A DNA stretch of 15,521 nucleotides from the NCBI GenBank assembly GCA_027297085.1, contig JAPUIL010000622.1, forward strand, positions 1 to 15,521. The letters run 5' to 3'. This document shows positions 7,565-13,391 of this stretch, one piece after another (within the stretch, counting starts at the first letter, position 1; each line of letters opens with the position of its first letter). The notes under the pieces are model-generated. The model saw only the letters and a program-made list of their open reading frames with translations, was not told the origin of the DNA and did not search any database. Both the position numbers and the translations under genes were made by a program. Source of the stretch: Verrucomicrobiota bacterium. GTDB lineage: Bacteria > Verrucomicrobiota > Verrucomicrobiia > Opitutales > UBA2995.

Positions 7565-7872
7565 AATTTTCAGCTTAGCAATTTAATAGAAACAATATCG
7601 AGTTTCATTTCTCCCATATTCCAAGCTTTGTGCCTTTATTAGGGCCAGGAACGTGTTAAAAAGCCGGGAGGAATGTTCAAAGGCACTAGGCCTCAACGCG
7701 ACACATATCACAAAATCAACATGATCTGGCATCCCAACAAAAGCAATTAGCGCTGTTTTAATTTCGATGAATCGGCAGCAAGCTACCTCCTGCTACATTA
7801 TATCTTAGACAGCATTTTTTGTAGCAGGAGGGAGCTTGCTACAAATCCAGTCGGGATAAGCTAAAAGTAGTA
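7565..7872. other. Intergenic region between dehydrogenase and UxuA-like gene
   Basis: This 308-bp gap between two same-strand genes holds a REP-like repeat (7777-7840) near the dehydrogenase end. The remaining 210 bp contain no convincing open reading frame or RNA gene. The UxuA-like gene may have its own promoter here, but no clear -35/-10 pair stands out. Confidence 0.5.
7777..7840. repeat. REP-like inverted repeat, 20 of 21 bases paired
   Basis: The arms at 7777-7797 (AGCAAGCTACCTCCTGCTAC and one more base) and 7820-7840 are reverse complements with one mismatch, separated by 22 bases. Read outward, each arm carries the TGTAG foot seen in the other REP-like units of the window. It sits just after the dehydrogenase stop codon at 7873, so it may also act as a terminator or mRNA-stabilising hairpin inside the putative operon. 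Confidence 0.7.
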
Positions 7873-8931
7873 TTACTTTTTCCCAAGTTCACCATCGATC
7901 AGTGCGCCCATCTCTGTCGTCGATAGTTTACCCCCCATATCGGAGGTCCGGTTGGCGGGGTTTTCAAAAACGATTTCTACAGCCCGGTAAATCATGGCGG
8001 CTCCGGCCCGGGTCTCTTCCGTATCCAGCCAATCGAGCATCATTGCGGCCGATAAAATAGTCGCAATCGGATTGGCCAGATTCTGACCGGCAATGCTAGG
8101 CGCGGTACCATGGGATGGTTGAAACACGGCATACTTATCCCCTATATCGGCAGAAGGTGCCATCCCCATGCCTCCAACGATTCCGGCGAGCAGATCCGAG
8201 AGTATATCACCGAACATGTTTTCGGTCACCAAAACATCAAAGTCACCGGGACGTTGGACCAGAAACAGGGCCATGGCATCAATGTACTGGCGTTCTGTAT
8301 CTACATCCGGATACTCTTTGGCGACCTCGTCGAATATGTGTCGTAAATAGGCCATAGAAGGGAGGACGTTAGCTTTGTCGACCAAAGTGACATGCTTCCT
8401 ACGCTTTCGCGCCTCGTCGAACGCAGCACGACAAATCCGATCAGCTCCCTTGCGACTGATAAGCATTACATCGGTTGCTTTGTCTGCTTCAAAATCCGCA
8501 ATTTTGGTGCGCTCCGAAAAAAGTCCTTCTGTGTTTTCACGCACCAGCATGATGTCGATTTCGCACTGTTTATAGCCTTTCAATGGTGTATCCGATTCAT
8601 GATACAATTTGATGGGACGTAATCCTTTATACAAATCCAGCTGTTCACGAATATCAAGTTGCGGCGTCAATTCGACACCGCCTGGCAGCCTTACTGATGG
8701 TAGCCCCATGGCACCCAACAATATCGCATCACACTCGGCACACTTCTCAAGCACTTCTTGAGGCAGAGCTTCACCGCTTTTCAAGTATTCACCGGCACCC
8801 ACTGAATAGGTTTCCCCTGTGCAGGAGAATCCACATAAATCGGCAACTCGATCCAGAATCTTGACAGTTTCATCAATAACTTCAGGGCCAATACCGTCGC
8901 CTGGTAGTAATGCTATACGAAAGTTCTTCAT
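7873..8931 (-). CDS. Isocitrate/isopropylmalate-family decarboxylating dehydrogenase
   Basis: A 352-residue beta-decarboxylating dehydrogenase that oxidises a 2-hydroxy acid bearing a beta-carboxylate and releases CO2, using NAD(P) and a divalent metal. Visible are LLPGDGIGPEV (8-18), substrate arginines Arg95, Arg105 and Arg131, catalytic Lys186 in VDKANVLPS, metal-binding Asp242 and Asp246 in NMFGDILSD, and the cofactor segment HGTAPSIAGQNLANP (274-288). The RENTEG loop (131-136) is of the isocitrate/tartrate/D-malate type; true LeuB has a different sequence there, so leucine synthesis is unlikely. Its place upstream of a sugar-acid dehydratase and a TRAP importer points to catabolism of an organic or sugar acid such as a tartrate or malate analogue. 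It is probably cytoplasmic. The start ATG lacks a clear Shine-Dalgarno; a 12-bp palindrome lies 11 bases upstream. Confidence 0.88.
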   Translation of the reverse strand: MKNFRIALLPGDGIGPEVIDETVKILDRVADLCGFSCTGETYSVGAGEYLKSGEALPQEVLEKCAECDAILLGAMGLPSVRLPGGVELTPQLDIREQLDLYKGLRPIKLYHESDTPLKGYKQCEIDIMLVRENTEGLFSERTKIADFEADKATDVMLISRKGADRICRAAFDEARKRRKHVTLVDKANVLPSMAYLRHIFDEVAKEYPDVDTERQYIDAMALFLVQRPGDFDVLVTENMFGDILSDLLAGIVGGMGMAPSADIGDKYAVFQPSHGTAPSIAGQNLANPIATILSAAMMLDWLDTEETRAGAAMIYRAVEIVFENPANRTSDMGGKLSTTEMGALIDGELGKK

Positions 8932-8942
8932 AAACGGAAGAA

Positions 8943-8954
8943 TGGCTTAAGCCA
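8943..8954. promoter_or_regulatory. Perfect 12-bp palindrome before the dehydrogenase start
   Basis: TGGCTTAAGCCA is an exact palindrome 11 bases upstream of the ATG at 8929-8931. It could be an operator, or simply a chance CTTAAG-centred palindrome. No regulator is encoded in the window to pair with it. Confidence 0.3.
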
Positions 8955-9049
8955 GGGGGCCTCGTGCCTTCAAGAGAAATAGCTGCCAAGTTGAACTTGA
9001 AACAAGGATCATCAAACACCAGCGATTTCCTACTCCTATCCTAAATACG

Positions 9050-9081
9050 AACAAACCCCTTTCGAATGAAAGGGGTTTGTT
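9050..9081. repeat. Perfect 14-bp hairpin in divergent region
   Basis: AACAAACCCCTTTC (9050-9063) and GAAAGGGGTTTGTT (9068-9081) are exact reverse complements around GAAT. It lies between two divergent start codons, so it cannot be an ordinary gene-end terminator. Read on the minus strand it is followed by a T-rich stretch (TTCGTATTT), so it could terminate a leader or small RNA; otherwise it may be an operator. It ends two bases before the IS4-like element. Confidence 0.55.
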
Positions 9082-9083
9082 GG

Positions 9084-9282
9084 GAATGGCACTCGGTTAA
9101 GGCCGCTATAAGCGAATCTACGGTCCATTTCCTTTCGAGGGGGTCAAACCTTAAATCCCGCATTGGCATGCACCAGCCGTCGCCTTGAAAGGCTATGGCT
9201 AGGCACGGCGATTGCAAGGAATGACCCCGAAGCCGGTCTAGCTTCGATATTTGACAAAAAACAGCTTAAGTGAGTGCCATTC
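9084..9282. mobile_element. Candidate MITE with IS4-family-like terminal inverted repeats
   Basis: The left end reads GAATGGCACTCGGTTAAGG (9084-9102). The right end on the opposite strand reads GAATGGCACTCACTTAAGC (9264-9282). The two ends agree at 16 of 19 positions, including 11 perfect bases at the tips. From memory the IS4 end begins TAATGCCGATCAGTTAAGG, which matches the left end at 14 of 19 positions. The 199-bp interior has no transposase frame, as expected for a miniature non-autonomous element or a deletion relic. No clean 10-13 bp target duplication is visible; only the fragment GTTTG recurs on both flanks. The interior has further complementary segments (GGGGTCA with TGACCCC, a CGAAGC/GCTTCG hairpin and a central rod), so a structured RNA remains possible. 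Confidence 0.45.
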
Positions 9283-9337
9283 GCGTTTGACCCTTTGGCT
9301 CCCCCACGAAAATTTTAGTCTACATGGTTCAGCGACT

Positions 9338-9367
9338 ATTGTCTTTATAAAGCTACTTATAGACAAT
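9338..9367 (+). promoter_or_regulatory. Inverted repeat upstream of the DUF1080 gene
   Basis: ATTGTCT (9338-9344) and AGACAAT (9361-9367) are exact reverse complements; the match extends through TATAA/TTATA with one bulged base. It ends 26 bases before the ATG at 9394. It could be an operator overlapping the promoter or a stem in the 5' leader. Confidence 0.35.
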
Positions 9368-9393
9368 GAGACTGGTTTCTTTACCCTAACCTC

Positions 9394-10191
9394 ATGCGTA
9401 CCCGTTTTAGTACAGCCCTTTTAACCATCACAATGCCCCTGATCTGGGTCGAAGGACACACCACCGATTCTAATCACGTTCGCGCGTTCATCGACGACGA
9501 GCAACCCGGTTGGCGGGCGATGGGTTCAGAGGATTTTACTGAGGTAAACAGCGCCGACAATACCTGGTCATGGAAGGAAGGTATCCTTCATTGCACAGGA
9601 CAACCCGTCAGCGTCCTACGAACATCGAAGGAGTATACCAATTTTGAGATGGTCATCGAATGGAGTCACCAAAAACCCGGTGGCAATTCGGGCGTATTTA
9701 TCTGGGCCTCGCCGGAGTCCATCAAGCGCATCATGAACGCGGACAATCCCGGCCCACCTTTGCCGGATGGCATTGAAATCCAGATGCTTGACCATGCCTA
9801 CAAAGAGCAAGCGAAAGCCCGGGGAGAGCCGACCGATTGGTTCAGCACCCATGGCGATGTGTTTCCCGTGCGGGCGAACATGACTCCCTTCCCACCGCTT
9901 TCATCAGTCAGCGATCAAAGAATCATGCGTAAGCAAACAAGCAACGAAGTACCTATGCCAGTAACGAGGAAATCGAGCGGTCGCAGTTTCCCGCGCAAGC
10001 ATCTGAGCAAGGGGCACGGCGAATGGAACCACTACTACATCCGCGCGATTAACGGCGAGGTCCGCCTCTGGGTGAACGGGGAGGAAGTGTCCGGTGGCAC
10101 CGATTGCGATCCGTCAAAGGGTTACATTTGCCTGGAGAGTGAAGGTTCACCCATCATCTTTCGAAAACTTCGCATTCGAGGACTGCCGTAA
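9394..10191 (+). CDS. Exported DUF1080 protein (3-keto-disaccharide hydrolase family)
   Basis: A 265-residue protein of the DUF1080 family, a concanavalin-like beta-sandwich now named for enzymes that cleave 3-keto-glycosides. The N-terminus (two arginines, then a hydrophobic stretch to about residue 19) resembles a short signal peptide, so a periplasmic or surface site is likely. Family landmarks are the substrate-face segment GGNSGVFIWASPE (96-108), GIEIQMLDHAY (126-136), GEWNHYYIRA in the latter half, the strand VRLWVNGEEV, and the closing GYICLESEGSPIIFRKLRI. The region 160-205 is rich in Met, Pro, Ser, Lys and Arg and longer than in a minimal domain. There is no Shine-Dalgarno before the ATG. 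It is the first of three plus-strand exported proteins. Catalytic activity is inferred from the family only. Confidence 0.88.
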   Translation: MRTRFSTALLTITMPLIWVEGHTTDSNHVRAFIDDEQPGWRAMGSEDFTEVNSADNTWSWKEGILHCTGQPVSVLRTSKEYTNFEMVIEWSHQKPGGNSGVFIWASPESIKRIMNADNPGPPLPDGIEIQMLDHAYKEQAKARGEPTDWFSTHGDVFPVRANMTPFPPLSSVSDQRIMRKQTSNEVPMPVTRKSSGRSFPRKHLSKGHGEWNHYYIRAINGEVRLWVNGEEVSGGTDCDPSKGYICLESEGSPIIFRKLRIRGLP

Positions 10192-10282
10192 AGCATCTTC
10201 ATTCGCCCAAAGCCCTCCAAGTTTACCGTATGTCTCATTTGAAAGCAGTGAACGCTTTACTCGAACTCTTGGAAGAAAGAAC

Positions 10283-10318
10283 ATGAAACTTCGTTTTAAC
10301 CGCTATGCTCTCTTCTGA
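10283..10318 (+). other. Short frame with good ribosome site; leader peptide or frameshifted signal-peptide start
   Basis: GGAAGAAAG (10271-10279) precedes an ATG at 10283 that opens an 11-codon frame (MKLRFNRYALF) ending in TGA at 10316-10318. Its end overlaps the ATG of the propeller gene at 10305 in another frame. The short peptide looks exactly like a positively charged signal-peptide n-region. Either a one-base shift has split the true start from the propeller, or this is a translationally coupled leader. Confidence 0.45.
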
Positions 10319-11336
10319 AACTATCCTAAAACTCTTTCTTCCGCTGATATTTTTCAACCCCTGCTTCTCGCAAACTTCGGAACACGATTTCTACGTGTGC
10401 GCGGCAGTGAACAGGAACTACGTCATCGGATCGAAGATCGTAACCACGAGCGGGATTCACCTCAAAAACGAGGCGGGCGCTTGGCAGCACATAGGAATCA
10501 ACGATCCGAGTATCTTCGCCGTATCCTTCGATCCACGAAACCGCGATGTATTCTATACCGCCGCATTGAATGGGGCCTTGCGAACCCTCGATGGAGGCAA
10601 GAGCTGGCGCATCATGACCAGTTGGGACATCACCGAGCCCAAAGATATTTGTGTAGATCCCCACGCTCCGGATACTGTTTACCTCGCTCACCCTGGCGGC
10701 GTTGCGGTTTCCAAAGATCAGGGAATGACCTGGCTTCGCCTGGAGAAAGGTCTGCCAAAACGAGGCAAGTATACCCAAACCATCGAAACTGATCGCGTTC
10801 GTGAGGGTAGGGTCCTTGCTGGATGCGAAACCGGCATCTTCTTAACCACAAACGGAGCTCGATCGTGGCGTCGCGTTTTGAAGACCGAAGAGACGGTAAA
10901 TGATATCCAACAATCCCCTCACAATCCAGACATCTGGGTCGCGGTCACTCAGAGTGCCGGAGCCTGGGTCTCAAGGGACAATGGGCGAACGTGGAAAACT
11001 TTCCCCGATGTGCCCTCCGAAGCGGCCCTCTATAATTTTGCATTCGACTCAACCGATTCGAAACGCATGGCAATCGGCAGCTACACCTTTGGAGTTCTTA
11101 CCTCCGAAGATGGGGGTGAGAGTTGGACGACGCGCAATGAAGGCCTGCCAGATCTCCATCATGTCTGGCGCGTTGGAGTCCACCCGGACACGGGTCAGCT
11201 GCTAGTCAGTGTATACCAATCTGCTCTCTATGTTTCCGCCGATTTCGGTCGAACGTGGTCGCAAGAGGGTCTGGAAGGATCCGCTATCAACAGTTTCGTT
11301 TTTCTGCCAAAGGAGGAATCAGATGCAGCCGAGTAA
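10305..11336 (+). CDS. Exported Asp-box (BNR/sortilin-like) beta-propeller protein
   Basis: A 343-residue protein built of repeated propeller blades. Six Asp-box motifs of the S/T-x-D/N-x-G-x-S/T-W type are visible, at residues 94-101, 136-143, 181-188, 223-230, 267-274 and 311-318, spaced 42-45 residues apart. This pattern is shared by sialidase-like BNR repeats, VPS10/sortilin propellers and many exported bacterial proteins of unknown role; no sialidase active-site arginine pattern was recognised, so no enzyme activity is claimed. Residues 5-22 are hydrophobic and end in CFSQ, a plausible signal-peptide cleavage region, but the usual basic n-region is absent in this frame (see the short frame at 10283). 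It overlaps the next gene by 14 bases, so the two are probably translated together. Confidence 0.85.
   Translation: MLSSETILKLFLPLIFFNPCFSQTSEHDFYVCAAVNRNYVIGSKIVTTSGIHLKNEAGAWQHIGINDPSIFAVSFDPRNRDVFYTAALNGALRTLDGGKSWRIMTSWDITEPKDICVDPHAPDTVYLAHPGGVAVSKDQGMTWLRLEKGLPKRGKYTQTIETDRVREGRVLAGCETGIFLTTNGARSWRRVLKTEETVNDIQQSPHNPDIWVAVTQSAGAWVSRDNGRTWKTFPDVPSEAALYNFAFDSTDSKRMAIGSYTFGVLTSEDGGESWTTRNEGLPDLHHVWRVGVHPDTGQLLVSVYQSALYVSADFGRTWSQEGLEGSAINSFVFLPKEESDAAE
11309..11315 (+). promoter_or_regulatory. Strong Shine-Dalgarno deciding the start at 11323
   Basis: AAGGAGG is seven bases before the ATG and inside the end of the propeller gene. It is exceptional here, because most other genes have no clear ribosome-binding site. 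It supports translation starting at 11323 rather than at the upstream in-frame ATG at 11209. Confidence 0.75.
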
Positions 11337-13245
11337 AGAATGGAAAGCCAGTCGTGCTGCGGCTATTTTTTTCTTCCTGAGTTTGTTCGTTGCTTCGGCG
11401 AACGCTCAACCGTCCTACGAAGCGGTCCACCCAAGCTTGGAGGTCGTCGTCGACGCTGCTCAGCGCCGCGCCCAATACCTGGAACGCGTCAACGAAGTCC
11501 TTGAATGGCGAGCCGGAATCGTGGAACGCGGCCAGTCAGAAAAAATGGATCTCGCATCGGTTTCGGCCAATCTCCTGCTCGGACGCAAGATCGACGCTTG
11601 CTCGGCTCGAGTTATTGAAATGATGCAAACGCCGGGCTCGGGTCCCTTTTGGATGCTGCCTGTCGTTACCGTGACTTTTTCGGGCAAAAACCTGCTCTCT
11701 CAGGAAGCGCATGCAGCGATACGCGAAGTCTGGCGGACGGCTTATCAACTGCGCGGCGATACGGAAAACCATTTCGCCATGTACTATACGATGCTCTACC
11801 TCATGTCGGAGATGTATCCAAACGAGCCGGGCAGCACCTGGTATACAGGCAAGAGCTCGGAGGAAAACCTGGCGGAATCCCGCGAGTACCTTATTGATTG
11901 GATGGACCTCATGACCACTGTGGGGCAGGGCGAATTCAATCCGACCCATTACATTGGTGAATACGCGATTCCCATGTTGTTTCTCGTTTCCTGGGCAGAA
12001 GATCCCGAAATGCGCCTACGCGGAAAAATGACGCTTGATTGGCTAATCGCCGGACTCGCCGCCAATACCTTGAATGGCGTTCTCCGCGGGCCCAATTCTC
12101 GTACCGACGATCGTTCGGTGGTCGAGCGGTGGAATAGCCTGGCTTCTTTTTTCTCATGGCTGAATTTCGGAAACTGTCCGCCGACCAAAGGTTTCAACTG
12201 GGGAAACTATTACGCTATCGTCGCCGCCAACTACGACGTGCCTGAGGTGATCTATCGAATCGCAACCGACCGCGAAGGCAGTTTCGAACAACGCGACCTC
12301 AAACGCTCCCGTCACCGTTGGCGTTATAGCGACGTAGCCAAAGCGCCCATTTACAAAACGACGTATATGAAGAATGAATACGCTGTAGGCTCCTATCAGG
12401 GAGGTATGGCTGATCCTATTCAGTCGCATGTCTGGGATGTTACCTGGGCCACGCCCGACCCACGCGGTTTGCATCCTACCATGTTTTCAGTCCACCCTTA
12501 CTCCGCTTCGAAAGGAATGCAGATGTATTTCAACGTCCGTCCCGACACCATGGTCAAGGCGGTCGCCGCAGAAGGAAAACCATCCTATGATGTCGCGGAC
12601 AAACTGGTTGGCTGCTCACCGTATGAGCAGGTGTTTCAGGATCTCGATACCATCATCGCCCTCTACGATATTCCCAAAGGTACACGTTTCGAGCAAGTGA
12701 ACGGCTTTTTCTCAAAAGATCTGACAAATATGAGTGAGGATGCATCCGGCTGGATTTTCGCCCAAGGTGGTGATACCTACCTCGCTTACTATCCCATGGC
12801 TCCGTATCACTGGGAATCGCATAAAGCGTACAAACGACTTCCATCGACCGGAGGCTATAAATACGAACGCGTCGACAGCGGGAGCCAGGTGCTCATCAGC
12901 CCCCACGTCAAAAACGGAACGATTCTCCAGGCGGCATCGGCCTCGGAGTTCTCGAATTTCGTTGCTTTTCAAGTTGCGATTCGAGCTCTGCCGCTAGAAG
13001 TCAGGCTCGAACCGATCCCACGCGTCAAGCTCTACAGCCTACGCGGCAAGGAGATTCGTTTCGAATACGGGTCCGCCCCCGTCGTGAACGGAAAACGAAT
13101 CGACTACTCGAAGTGGAAACTCTTCGAAGGTCCCTACCTCAACGCGGACAAAGGCTCGCGTAAGTTGGTCATAACACACGGACGATTAAAACGTACCCTG
13201 GATTTCAATACAATGACTATTTCTGACAGTGTTGTAGGGAGGTAG
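11323..13245 (+). CDS. Exported 640-residue protein of unknown family, possibly carbohydrate-active
   Basis: I do not recognise this family with certainty. The ATG at 11323 is chosen because AAGGAGG lies at 11309-11315, the best Shine-Dalgarno in the window, and it gives a clean signal peptide (basic residues, FFFLSLFVAS core, cleavage after ANA at residue 28). The longer frame back to 11209 would bury that signal. Residues 35-310 appear all-helical, with ENH at 148-150, YYTMLYLMSEMYP, and HYIGEYAIP at 209-217, in a layout reminiscent of the alpha/alpha toroids of heparinase- and alginate-lyase-like proteins. Residues 340-640 look beta-rich, with many aromatics, which would fit a C-terminal beta-sheet domain. 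It overlaps the propeller gene by 14 bases. A secreted polysaccharide lyase-like role is an inference from layout only. Confidence 0.8.
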   Translation: MQPSKEWKASRAAAIFFFLSLFVASANAQPSYEAVHPSLEVVVDAAQRRAQYLERVNEVLEWRAGIVERGQSEKMDLASVSANLLLGRKIDACSARVIEMMQTPGSGPFWMLPVVTVTFSGKNLLSQEAHAAIREVWRTAYQLRGDTENHFAMYYTMLYLMSEMYPNEPGSTWYTGKSSEENLAESREYLIDWMDLMTTVGQGEFNPTHYIGEYAIPMLFLVSWAEDPEMRLRGKMTLDWLIAGLAANTLNGVLRGPNSRTDDRSVVERWNSLASFFSWLNFGNCPPTKGFNWGNYYAIVAANYDVPEVIYRIATDREGSFEQRDLKRSRHRWRYSDVAKAPIYKTTYMKNEYAVGSYQGGMADPIQSHVWDVTWATPDPRGLHPTMFSVHPYSASKGMQMYFNVRPDTMVKAVAAEGKPSYDVADKLVGCSPYEQVFQDLDTIIALYDIPKGTRFEQVNGFFSKDLTNMSEDASGWIFAQGGDTYLAYYPMAPYHWESHKAYKRLPSTGGYKYERVDSGSQVLISPHVKNGTILQAASASEFSNFVAFQVAIRALPLEVRLEPIPRVKLYSLRGKEIRFEYGSAPVVNGKRIDYSKWKLFEGPYLNADKGSRKLVITHGRLKRTLDFNTMTISDSVVGR

Positions 13246-13253
13246 TGATTAAC

Positions 13254-13274
13254 TGTAGCAATTCTATTCGCGAC
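13254..13274 (+). repeat. Single REP-like arm, copy of the 3473-3493 arm
   Basis: TGTAGCAATTCTATTCGCGA and one more base match the right arm of the 3427-3493 repeat at 18 of 21 positions. It begins nine bases after the stop codon at 13245. No matching partner arm was found nearby, so it looks like a solitary or decayed unit. A small hairpin, TGTATT/AATACA, follows at 13275-13290. Confidence 0.5.
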
Positions 13275-13391
13275 TGTATTAGACAATACACACGGTGTTG
13301 CGGGGACCAGTCTTCAAGATATTTCGCTCGGCACAACCCGGTCGTCCTATCTTTTAATGCAATCACGGCATAAATCGACTCCTGCGAAAAA

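Larger units (their letters stand above)
8932..9393. other. Divergent intergenic region, 462 bp
   Basis: This region separates the minus-strand catabolic cluster from the plus-strand exported-protein genes. It contains a 12-bp palindrome, a perfect 14-bp hairpin, a 199-bp element with IS4-like inverted ends and an inverted repeat before the DUF1080 gene, each listed separately. No convincing protein-coding frame is present. Confidence 0.6.

Noticed and set aside
7873..8931. LeuB (3-isopropylmalate dehydrogenase) for leucine synthesis
   Set aside because: The RENTEG loop is of the isocitrate/tartrate type rather than the LeuB type, and no leucine genes are nearby.
9084..9282. 6S RNA or tmRNA
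   Set aside because: Closing stems and a GGTGCATGCC segment recall 6S RNA, but the ends match IS4-type repeats better and no tmRNA tag or tRNA-like end is visible. Kept as an alternative only.
11209..11322. N-terminal extension of the 640-residue exported protein
   Set aside because: It overlaps the propeller gene by 128 bases and hides a clear signal peptide; AAGGAGG lies before the internal ATG at 11323.
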